Shown piece by piece: positions 7,288-14,158 of a stretch of 46,521 nt of DNA. A program made the translations under genes and the position numbers. The stretch is from Faecalicatena contorta (GTDB taxonomy: Bacteria > Bacillota > Clostridia > Lachnospirales > Lachnospiraceae): the NCBI RefSeq assembly GCF_021531895.1, contig NZ_JAFBIX010000025.1:1-46521 (forward strand). Reading direction: 5' to 3'. Position 1 is the stretch's first letter. Each line of letters opens with the position of its first letter. The notes under the pieces were generated by a model. The model saw nothing but the letters and a program-made list of their open reading frames with translations. It was not told the origin of the DNA and searched no databases.

Positions 7288-7810
7288 ATGGAGAAAGAAA
7301 GGCCCGTTCTTTACTATGTGGATAAGGAATACCTAAAATATCTGCATAAAGAGGATTATAGAGTAAGTGTTAAATTTAATAATAGACCGTTTGCTGGAAT
7401 TGTTACATCAGTAGGTGATAAGAAGTATATGATTCCGCTAACATCACAGACAACAGAGGAGCGCAAGAAAGAAGGAAAGAATAAGAGAAGTGCTCTTATT
7501 ACTACATTTGTTACAGAAACTTCAGGGAAAGAAATAGCAAATCTTCTTTATAATAATATGATTCCTGTTAACGAAGAAATTATAACCGCATTAGAAATTG
7601 ATCCAAAAGTTGATACATATGAATCTAATGAGATACGATATTTAAGAAAAAAATTGGGAGAGTATAGAGGAAAAAGCGACAAATGTTTTCAATCAGAGAT
7701 ATGATACAAAATCTCACAATTTTGTTTTTTTGAAAAAGACATGCTGTGATTTCAAGAAATTAGAAACAGCATTAGAGCAGTATGGAAATCATAATAAAGA
7801 AGAAAGTTAA
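7288..7810 (+). pseudogene. toxN: ToxN/AbiQ-family type III toxin, frameshifted at an A7 tract
   Basis: The first 120 residues match the ToxN/AbiQ endoribonuclease family (VLYYVDKEYLKYLHKED, NNRPFAGIV, YMIPLTSQ, LLYNNMIPVNEE). The open frame ends early at 138 residues. Removing one A from the seven-A tract at 7647-7653 restores LRKNWESIEEKATNVFNQRY and then FLKKTCCDFKKLE to a stop at 7810, giving 173 residues, the usual length. So the gene is shifted by one base: inactivated, phase-variable at the homopolymer, or a sequencing error. AAAGGAG precedes the ATG. ToxN cuts mRNA and can abort phage infection; the native C-terminal helices are out of frame here. Confidence 0.85.
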
Positions 7811-8021
7811 AAACTTTGCGTATAAATGTGAAATGAGTATAGATTACCAGCAAATAAGTTCTGTTTTCTAAATGAGTTATATCAAATTATTATTATGCGA
7901 CTTGCAAAGGCTCTATGCAAAGTGTGAAGTATCCGGTTTGTTTGAATAAATCAAGATGATAACCTGTCCTTTGTTGTTTTGCAATCATTATAGTACCACC
8001 AACTCATTTAACAATCATAAG
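7811..8021. other. AT-rich spacer with no recognisable gene
   Basis: Nothing that I can name lies between the toxin end and the second 27-bp repeat. It probably belongs to the element carrying the type III system. Confidence 0.4.
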
Positions 8022-8048
8022 TGTTGTCCCTAATGACAATCACTCGTG
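8022..8048 (+). repeat. 27-bp element-end repeat, copy 2
   Basis: Identical to 4698-4724 over all 27 bases and again joined to SGSPI codons. The bases before it differ (ATCATAAG here, AATAAAAA there), which places an element boundary at this sequence. Confidence 0.7.
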
Positions 8049-8168
8049 AGCGGGAGCCCGATTATCCAGGACGGCAAGCTGGTGGGCGCGGTGACCCATG
8101 TGCTGGTGAATGACCCAACGAAGGGGTATGGAATTTTTATTGAGAACATGCTGGACGTGGTGGGATAG
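8046..8168 (+). pseudogene. spoIVB: spoIVB 3'-end fragment, copy 3
   Basis: It again has 41 codons: [42 protein letters not shown], stop. It is more GC-rich than copies 1 and 2 and differs from them mainly at third codon positions. It closes the toxin-antitoxin island on the right. No spo0A, the usual neighbour of spoIVB in Clostridia, follows, so even this copy is not obviously at the native locus. The intact gene should lie outside the window. Confidence 0.85.
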
Positions 8169-8186
8169 TATTGTGTTAGAGGTGAA

Positions 8187-8363
8187 ATGGCTGATAGCGA
8201 AAGGAGTCACACGATTATCATCTGGATGCCTTCGAGGAATTTCATTTCCACCATGAATGTCTATGCCTACTCCACAAGAAAAGACAAGAGGGAATCCGCA
8301 AGACTTCTTGATAATATACTAAAGTGTTATTTGTCTCTTGAAAAACGGACGCACATCTGTTAA
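8187..8363 (+). CDS. Unrecognised 58-residue ORF
   Basis: An ATG-started frame with a possible weak site (GAGGTGAAA) about six bases upstream. The product (MADSERSHTIIIWMPSRN...) has no recognised domain and no signal or membrane segment. It is probably a gene remnant at the right edge of the island, just before the TetR gene. Confidence 0.2.
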   Translation: MADSERSHTIIIWMPSRNFISTMNVYAYSTRKDKRESARLLDNILKCYLSLEKRTHIC

Positions 8364-8404
8364 AATTGGCTTGCAAGCCAAGATGTATGGCAGGGGGTGA
8401 TCGA

Positions 8405-9106
8405 GTGGCAGTACGAAGTGACGGGCTACAGACGAAAAAGCGGATCCTGCAGGCATGTGTCAGGCTGTTCCTGGAAAACGGATACCATCAGACGACCATG
8501 CTGCAGATTCTCAGGGAAGCGAAAGTCTCCTCCAGCAGTTTTCAGAATCTTTTTCACAGCAAGGACGGCGTTCTGATGGAGCTGGTGGGATTCATGTATG
8601 AAAATCAGTTCGGCATGGCCAGAAGTGTTGCGGGCGAGGCGCTCCCGCCGGTGTATGTCTACGCGGCAGAAACCGCGCTCCAGATCACGCTGACGGAGCT
8701 CAATGAAAATCTGCGGGAGATCTATCTGGAAGCCTATACGCAGGAACGCGTACTGGACTACATCCAGCGGGCCACGGCAAAGGAGCTGTACCGTATCTTT
8801 GGTCCTTATCAGCCGGAACTTACGGAGCAGGATTTCTACGAGCTGGAATTTGGCTCGGCAGGACTGATGCGCGGCTATATGGCAAATCCCTGCACAGAAG
8901 ATTTCACTCTGGAGCGGAAACTGAACAAATTCGTGACGCTGGCGCTTCGTGGCTATAAGGTGCCGGAGGAAGAACTGCAGAAGGTGCTTACATTCCTCGC
9001 GGGGCTGGATATGCGAGGCATTGCCCAGTCGGTCATGGAAGAATTGTTCCGCCGGCTTGCGATGCAATATGAATTTTCCCTGGACGGACTTCTTCCACAG
9101 GGATAG
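8405..9106 (+). CDS. TetR-family transcriptional regulator
   Basis: The product is about 233 residues. The N-terminal helix-turn-helix is clear (QTKKRILQACVRLFLENGYH, then TTMLQILREAKVSSSSFQNL followed by FHSKDGVL). The rest is a ligand-binding helical domain of unknown specificity. The GTG at 8405 is preferred over the upstream ATG at 8366 because AGGGGGTGA sits 5-8 bases before it. Base composition is visibly more GC-rich than its neighbours on both sides, suggesting separate acquisition. It may control the surface protein that starts 58 bases downstream, although that gene has quite different composition. Confidence 0.88.
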   Translation: MAVRSDGLQTKKRILQACVRLFLENGYHQTTMLQILREAKVSSSSFQNLFHSKDGVLMELVGFMYENQFGMARSVAGEALPPVYVYAAETALQITLTELNENLREIYLEAYTQERVLDYIQRATAKELYRIFGPYQPELTEQDFYELEFGSAGLMRGYMANPCTEDFTLERKLNKFVTLALRGYKVPEEELQKVLTFLAGLDMRGIAQSVMEELFRRLAMQYEFSLDGLLPQG

Positions 9107-9164
9107 AAGCAAACAAAGGACAGGATTAGTAAAATTGAAAAATATAATCGAGGAGGCAGATTTA

Positions 9165-10880
9165 ATGAAAAGAAAAATATTAAGCACGTTGCTTACGCTA
9201 TGCATGGTGCTGACATTAGTACCGACAACGGCATTTGCAGATGAAGGAACAGGTAGCACACCAAGCGTATCAGCCTATGCCACAAAGGATCAGTTAAAGG
9301 GTGTTACATTTGCTCCGGATTCAAACGGAAATGCAACGAATATCGGCAAACTGGTATTTGGTAAGAAAGAAGAAACTTTGGATGAAGAGGGTAATCCAGA
9401 AATCTATTCACCAGCGGAATGGTATATCTTGGGAGAAGATAACAAAGTATTAGTCGATAATACCATAATCTTTGCTGCAAACCCGATAAAAATAAATCAA
9501 CAGTTTAATTCAAGCGATCCGTCTCGTCAATATACATATAATTATATGGCAGGAACAGGCTATGGGGATTATAGTGGCAGTATAGAAGTATATAGAAACC
9601 ACTACGGGGTAAGTCAACTTCGTGCGGCACTGAATAATATGGTGGATAGTTCGAATACAACCTATTTTACCGCAGCCGAGAAGGGCTTGATGAATACTAC
9701 CACAGTGACAACGAATGATACAAGGAATGATAAAACCTATACCACAACAGACAAACTGTATGCACTGGCGGCAGACGGGTCTGATGAATCAACCATAAAA
9801 GCAGGAAGCAATAATCAAATAGCACTTGCAGCAAATAGTTATTGGAACAGCGGTAATAGATCGTTCTGGCTGCGTTTGCCTTACGATAATAGTAGTACTA
9901 GTGTTAGTGGTGATGCACTACAGGCGGAACCGGGCAAAAAAGTTAACCACTCCAGTGTCAGCAGTAGTTTCGGGGTGCGTCCCGCTTCCAATTTAAATCT
10001 GTCAAATGTGCTCTTTGCATCTGCTGCAACAGCATCATCATCTGATACAGTATCAGGAACGATAGCAGATGGTACGGCGATGACCCTGAGGCTGGACGGA
10101 AGCAGTAAGAATATCGGTGCAGTGGCATATAGAACTGCAACAGGTGATATTTTTGCAACGAAAGGAAGTACTACAGGTGATGTAGCACTTGTGGTGCAGG
10201 GCAAAGAGGGAAACAAGGACTGGTATTACAGCAAGCAGATTACAGGAACTGAAACAGAGATTGTGAATGTATCAGATATCAAGTCAGAACTTGGTTTGTC
10301 AGCAGATATAGATTTATTAACTGCCAAAATCTGGCTGGAAACTACAGATGCTGCAGATGGAATGATTTATGCAGTTGATCCAATCACAAGTGATAATCTT
10401 ATAAGCATCACGCCTCCAGCTCCTATAACAGTAGACAATGGAACTGCTTATGAAAACATGAATCTGCCTGAAACGGTTCAAGTTGTGACGGCAGAAAATT
10501 CACTAACAAAACTGCCGGTTGTATGGGATACAGCTACACCAAAAGAGGGCAGCTATGACCCAGACATTAAGACAGAGCAGACGGTGACATTATACGGTTC
10601 CTTGCAACTGCCCGATGCCTTTGAACATAATCCGGATGGACCTGCAATAACAACCATTACCATCACAATCAAGGCAGCACCGGCAACTTCGGATAACAGC
10701 AACAAAGACAATGATTCAAAGACAGATACGGAAGTTAATGGAGATGTCACAGATGTTAAAGATTCTGTAAATACCGGCGACAACACCAATCTGGTCCTGT
10801 GGATTGTACTTATGCTTCTCAGCGCTATGGGCATAATCGGCGTAACTGTTTACTCCAGAAGAAAAAGAACAACTAAATAA
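9165..10880 (+). CDS. Secreted surface protein, DUF6273-like, with C-terminal sorting tail
   Basis: The start at 9165 follows GAGGAGG and gives a clean signal peptide (MKRKILSTLLTLCMVLTLVP, cleavage after TAFA). The product is 571 residues. Residues about 40-290 resemble DUF6273 domains: an AEWYILG segment, SFWLRLPYD, and the end motif FGVRPASNLNLSNVLF. An Ig-like region follows (about 415-510, with PVVWDTATPKEGSYDPD). The C-terminus has VNTGDN, a hydrophobic stretch and RRKRTTK, a sortase-type anchor with a non-LPXTG motif like that of the adhesin at 41229. No sortase is encoded in the window. Likely anchored to the cell wall; function unknown. Confidence 0.8.
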   Translation: MKRKILSTLLTLCMVLTLVPTTAFADEGTGSTPSVSAYATKDQLKGVTFAPDSNGNATNIGKLVFGKKEETLDEEGNPEIYSPAEWYILGEDNKVLVDNTIIFAANPIKINQQFNSSDPSRQYTYNYMAGTGYGDYSGSIEVYRNHYGVSQLRAALNNMVDSSNTTYFTAAEKGLMNTTTVTTNDTRNDKTYTTTDKLYALAADGSDESTIKAGSNNQIALAANSYWNSGNRSFWLRLPYDNSSTSVSGDALQAEPGKKVNHSSVSSSFGVRPASNLNLSNVLFASAATASSSDTVSGTIADGTAMTLRLDGSSKNIGAVAYRTATGDIFATKGSTTGDVALVVQGKEGNKDWYYSKQITGTETEIVNVSDIKSELGLSADIDLLTAKIWLETTDAADGMIYAVDPITSDNLISITPPAPITVDNGTAYENMNLPETVQVVTAENSLTKLPVVWDTATPKEGSYDPDIKTEQTVTLYGSLQLPDAFEHNPDGPAITTITITIKAAPATSDNSNKDNDSKTDTEVNGDVTDVKDSVNTGDNTNLVLWIVLMLLSAMGIIGVTVYSRRKRTTK

Positions 10881-10890
10881 GTCATTATAT

Positions 10891-10932
10891 GGCTGCCAGG
10901 CTTTCAATTTGAAGGTCTGGCGGCTTTTTTTA
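10891..10932 (+). terminator. Intrinsic terminator of surface protein gene
   Basis: GCTGCCAGGCTT pairs with AAGGTCTGGCGGC, then seven T. It starts 11 bases after the stop codon. Confidence 0.9.
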
Positions 10933-11239
10933 TGACCAAAAAGGAGTAATTATGTTTGGAAAGAATAAATGTGAGCCAACAAAGAAGTGAGAAAGTGTCA
11001 GTGACAGTGAACACTTTATAAGAATCTTCAAAGTCCTGGCGGCAAGACGTTGAATAGTAAAGATGATTATGTTACACTACCAGTAGAACAACCGTGTTAT
11101 AGGGTGGCTGACCTATTTGATGGCCTTTGGAATGTTCATTCTGGCATTGCTGACATTCGTTTTTACGTTTATCAGATAATGTTTTAATAGAAATCCTTGA
11201 ACGAAATAAGGTCTTCAACATGAGGATGTTTTAGACTAT
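10933..11239. other. Gene debris with a possible holin-like mini-ORF
   Basis: AAGGAG at 10940 serves a 12-codon frame (MFGKNKCEPTKK) that looks like a cut-off gene start. A short stem AAAGTGT/ACACTTT follows (about 10993-11018). At 11117-11176 a frame reads MAFGMFILALLTFVFTFIR, which resembles the tail of small holin-like (type I toxin-like) peptides but has no start with a ribosome binding site. No functional gene is claimed. Confidence 0.3.
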
Positions 11240-11459
11240 GTTCGTCATGATACTTTGGATAATAATGACATATACAAACAACGCAGATCTATTGTAGAGC
11301 ATCCATTTGGCACAATCAAAAGGACACTAGGGTACAGTTTTTTTACGCCGTAAAATAGATAATGTCGATGCAGAAGCCTCTTCTATGTTTATCGCTTATA
11401 ATTTTAAGCGATTATTAAGCATGTTTTCAACACTGGAATTAATAGAGAAATTTGGATAA
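11240..11459 (+). pseudogene. Transposase C-terminal remnant (IS1182/IS5-like DDE)
   Basis: The translated segment reads YKQRRSIVEHPFGTIKRTLGY, then, after a one-base frameshift in a T run, FLRRKIDNVDAEASSMFIAY and NFKRLLSMF. This is the characteristic C-terminal end of IS1182-type transposases (the Glu of VEHPFG is the last catalytic acid). The N-terminal two thirds of the gene are missing and no inverted repeats could be found. It is a dead remnant that marks past transposition here. Confidence 0.75.
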
Positions 11460-11534
11460 GTATCTAATAAAAAACAAATCGTTTCAATTTAAACTCACAT
11501 TAAATATCAAAAATATCAACGGTAACAAAAAATA

Positions 11535-11620
11535 CCGTACATCAGACTAACGTACGGAAATCGTTAGACAGTCTGATGTACGGTGGTGTGAGAGGGGAGA
11601 GGAAATCTCCCCTACTGGAT
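11535..11620 (+). repeat. Structured palindrome resembling a group II intron 3' end
   Basis: CCGTACATCAGACTAACG (11535-11552) pairs with 11562-11583 with only a four-base bulge, giving an 18-bp stem around TACGGAAAT. It is followed by GTACGGTGGTGTGAGAGG and a second perfect hairpin (GGGGAGA, loop GGAAA, TCTCCCC, 11594-11612), then TACTGGAT. The tail from GTACGGTGGTGTGAG onward resembles domains V-VI of bacterial group II introns, but the AGC triad and the usual domain V length are not evident and no reverse transcriptase is nearby. It is a remnant or an unrelated structured element. Confidence 0.45.
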
Positions 11621-11711
11621 TGCTCAGAATTGCTTTGGTTATGTAATACTATACAAATATTTTGAAGATGGCGGCAGAATGTAAATGCCAGGCAATTACG
11701 CCTGGCAAATT

Positions 11712-12149
11712 TTATTTGTGGGCTTTGTTATAAAGTTTTTGAATGTCCTTTGGGAGATTATCGGGGAGCATGGCATTAATCTTATCTTCGTTGCCATCGG
11801 CTATAGCGGTGTCATAATACCAACATTTGAATTCCAACATAGCGAGAGTTTTTTCAAGCTGCTTTATTTCCTCTTTGACGGCAGCTTTTCGATGCTCAAA
11901 TAATTCTCTTCGTTTTGTATAGCTGGAGGCGCCTTCTGTAACCCATTCAAAGAATTGTTTTATATCTTTTATTTCAAGACCTGATCGTTTTAAGCATTCG
12001 ATTACTCGGATTGCTTCAAGTTCGTTCTCGCTAAAGTATCGGATATTGCCTTTGCGCTCAAGATTAGGAAAAAATCCTTCTTTATCGTAATATCTCAAGG
12101 TAGAAATAGGGAGATGAAACATCTCGGATACCTGACCAATTGTGTACAT
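11712..12149 (-). CDS. MerR-family transcriptional regulator
   Basis: The product is 145 residues. The N-terminal winged helix-turn-helix is typical (MYTIGQVSEMFHLPISTLRY, then YDKEGFFPNLERKGNIRYF), followed by a long dimerisation helix (EIKQLEKTLAMLEFKCWYYD). The ATG at 12149 has AAGG seven to ten bases upstream; the longer frame would start at a TTG without support. The effector domain is short, with a Cys and Trp/Tyr residues (FKCWYYDTA) that are common in clostridial MerR regulators of hydrolase/flavodoxin clusters. It is divergently placed to the alpha/beta-hydrolase gene, and the shared region has a classic MerR operator. Confidence 0.93.
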   Translation of the reverse strand: MYTIGQVSEMFHLPISTLRYYDKEGFFPNLERKGNIRYFSENELEAIRVIECLKRSGLEIKDIKQFFEWVTEGASSYTKRRELFEHRKAAVKEEIKQLEKTLAMLEFKCWYYDTAIADGNEDKINAMLPDNLPKDIQKLYNKAHK

Positions 12150-12183
12150 AAAAATACCTTCTTTCAAAATTTGAAAATAATAC

Positions 12184-12214
12184 TTGACCTAAAGTTAAGT
12201 TTAGGTCTTATGAT
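12184..12214 (+). promoter_or_regulatory. MerR-type promoter/operator with 19-bp spacer
   Basis: TTGACC (-35, 12184-12189), 19-base spacer, TATGAT (-10, 12209-12214). The spacer holds the perfect dyad GACCTAAA-N6-TTTAGGTC (12186-12207). The over-long spacer with a central dyad is the hallmark of promoters that MerR proteins activate by untwisting DNA. It drives the hydrolase cluster. Confidence 0.88.
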
Positions 12215-12277
12215 AATATCATAAAGCAAAAAGGCTTTCATTTCAATAGAATTTTTTATACGGAGGTATTTGATATT

Positions 12278-13273
12278 ATGAAGACAGAAGAGCTTAAGAT
12301 GGTTACAGCGTGGGATAAGACTTTTCCTAAGAGCGAAAAGGTGGATCACAAGAAGATTACATTCATGAATCGATATGGAATTACTCTTGTAGCAGACATG
12401 TATATTCCAAAGAATGCAGAGGGTAAGCTTCCGGCAATTGCAGTAAGTGGTCCATTCGGTGCGGTAAAGGAGCAGTGTGCTGGATTGTACGCACAGACAA
12501 TGGCAGAGAGAGGATTTCTTACAATCGCATTTGATCCATCTTTTACCGGAGAGAGTGGTGGATTGCCAAGATATATGGCATCGCCTGATATTAATACGGA
12601 GGATTTTATGGCTGCCGTTGACTTCCTTTCCGTACAGGATAACGTAGATGCCGACAAGATTGGTATTATTGGTATTTGTGGCTGGGGAGGTATGGCAATT
12701 AATGCAGCTATACTTGATACACGAATCAAGGCAACGGTTGCTTCCACTATGTATGATATGACAAGAGTGAATGCTAACGGATATTTTGATTCAGAGGACA
12801 GTGAAGAAGCCCGATTTGCAAAGAAACAGGCTATGAATGCTCTTAGAACTGAGGAATATAAAAAGGGTGAGTATTCACGAGCAGGTGGATGTATGCCACT
12901 CCCGGTCCCTGATGACGCACCATTTTTTGTAAAGGATTACAGCGAGTATTATAAGGGAAGATGTTATCATAAAAGAAGCCTTAATTCCAATGAAGGATGG
13001 AATAGCATCGGTTGTCAGTCGTTTATGAACCAGCCGATTCTGAAATATAGTAATGAGATCAGAAGTGCTGTTCTTATCATACATGGAGAGAAAGCACACA
13101 GCTATTATTTCGGAAAAGATGCATATGAGGCTATGGTTAAGAACAGTAAGTATGCTGCAAATAAGGAGCTTCTTACTATTCCTGATGCAGTCCATACAGA
13201 TCTCTATGACAACCTGGATGTAATTCCTTTCGATAAGATGCAGAAATTTTTTGAAGAGAACGGAGTGTGTTAA
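12278..13273 (+). CDS. Alpha/beta hydrolase (dienelactone-hydrolase-like)
   Basis: The product is 331 residues. The fold markers are an oxyanion-side segment (LPAIAVSGPFGAVKEQ), DPSFTGESGG, the nucleophile elbow GICGWGG near residue 132, and a late His (PDAVHTDLYD). The elbow carries Cys rather than Ser at the nucleophile position, as in dienelactone hydrolase; related clostridial proteins share this feature. CGGAGG precedes the ATG. It is the first gene under the MerR-type promoter and is followed by a flavoprotein remnant and a cupin, a gene set usually associated with detoxification of small electrophilic or aromatic compounds. Substrate unknown. Confidence 0.88.
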   Translation: MKTEELKMVTAWDKTFPKSEKVDHKKITFMNRYGITLVADMYIPKNAEGKLPAIAVSGPFGAVKEQCAGLYAQTMAERGFLTIAFDPSFTGESGGLPRYMASPDINTEDFMAAVDFLSVQDNVDADKIGIIGICGWGGMAINAAILDTRIKATVASTMYDMTRVNANGYFDSEDSEEARFAKKQAMNALRTEEYKKGEYSRAGGCMPLPVPDDAPFFVKDYSEYYKGRCYHKRSLNSNEGWNSIGCQSFMNQPILKYSNEIRSAVLIIHGEKAHSYYFGKDAYEAMVKNSKYAANKELLTIPDAVHTDLYDNLDVIPFDKMQKFFEENGVC

Positions 13274-13275
13274 TT

Positions 13276-13401
13276 ATGGCAAAGAAAGTATTGATTGTTT
13301 CAACAAGTCTTGTGACCGATAGTGGAATAACTGATTCTAATGATGCAAGTAATCATAAAGACACTATGCAAAAAGCCTATGAGCTTGGAAAAGGGCTGTA
13401 A
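13276..13401 (+). pseudogene. NADPH-dependent FMN reductase remnant with internal deletion
   Basis: A 41-codon frame reads MAKKVLIVSTSLVTDSGITD and ends TMQKAYELGKGL. The first residues match the first beta-strand and phosphate loop of flavodoxin-like FMN reductases (MAKKVLIVSTSLR), and the end matches their last helix (AYELGK). The entire middle, about 130 residues, is missing. It lies between the hydrolase and the cupin with normal operon spacing, so this is a deletion within a former three-gene operon. Confidence 0.7.
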
Positions 13402-13404
13402 TAG

Positions 13405-13752
13405 ATGAAGAGATTTCTTACTCAAGATAATATTAAGAAAGAGAAGGTTGGTATTTTCAACGTCACATTTGAACCCGGATGCAGAAATAACTGGCATATT
13501 CATCATGCAAAAAGTGGCGGTGGACAGATTCTGGTATGCGTAGCCGGACGTGGATTTTGTCAGGAAGAAGGCAAGGAAGCAGTAGAGATGAAACCAGGTG
13601 ATTGTATCAATATTCCGACGGAAGTGAAGCACTGGCATGGGGCAGCACTTGATGAGTGGTTTTCACACCTGGCTATTGAGGTGCCGGGAGTGGATGGCTC
13701 CAATGAGTGGTGTGAGGCAGTATCAGAGGAAGAGTACACACAATTAAGATAA
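13405..13752 (+). CDS. Cupin-domain protein
   Basis: The product is 115 residues with both cupin motifs: motif 1 WHIHHAKSGGGQILVCVAGRG with two His ligands and Gln, and motif 2 PGDCINIPTEVKHWHGA with the third His. It binds a metal and is probably a small-molecule isomerase, oxygenase or binding protein. Relatives are usually encoded next to or fused with carboxymuconolactone-decarboxylase-like proteins and often have 20-30 more N-terminal residues, so the N-terminus may be shortened. It starts three bases after the FMN-reductase remnant stop, without an obvious strong ribosome binding site, suggesting translational coupling. Confidence 0.85.
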   Translation: MKRFLTQDNIKKEKVGIFNVTFEPGCRNNWHIHHAKSGGGQILVCVAGRGFCQEEGKEAVEMKPGDCINIPTEVKHWHGAALDEWFSHLAIEVPGVDGSNEWCEAVSEEEYTQLR

Positions 13753-14158
13753 GAAGAAGCTTGTAGGTGGTAAACCCTATTCTATATCGATTCCCAAATT
13801 TATATAAGACTTTCTCCGTGTTATAACAAGCAATTCCCATTAGTTCATATATATTTTTTTGATAATCATCAATATTATTTTTATAGTCATAAATGATGTA
13901 TACACAGTCTGAAAAAAATTGAAAACAGGTTAATTTTTGCCCCTTCTAACATGTGATTAGTGAAGGGGCACATTTCTTTTTATTCAAAACCAATTAACCG
14001 ATTCAACCAATAACTATTTATTTATAAAAACTGGTGTCCTGAATAATATTAAGTCATGGTCAGAGTGTTGATGACTGAAAAGACATATTATAAATTATAT
14101 AAAACAAACAGTAAATAACGTGCAGAAATTAATAATTTAATGATATGAGGTGGGAAGG
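13753..14158. other. AT-rich intergenic region
   Basis: No gene seen. It contains the terminator at 13939-13976 and AT-rich promoter-like sequence before the lipoprotein gene. I found no repeat or riboswitch here. Confidence 0.5.
13939..13976 (+). terminator. Intrinsic terminator of MerR-controlled cluster
   Basis: GCCCCTTC (13939-13946) pairs with GAAGGGGC (13962-13969), then ACATTTCTTTTT. It is preceded by ATTTTT, so it may also work on the minus strand. It lies about 190 bases after the cupin stop. Confidence 0.65.

Noticed and set aside
8426-9259. 277-codon minus-strand ORF
   Set aside because: It lies opposite the well-supported TetR gene and shows no domain; a GC-rich codon shadow.
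9600-10020. Target gene of a diversity-generating retroelement
   Set aside because: The FGVRPA ending and Asn/Ser-rich codons resemble variable lectin-like domains, but there is no reverse transcriptase or template repeat in the window.
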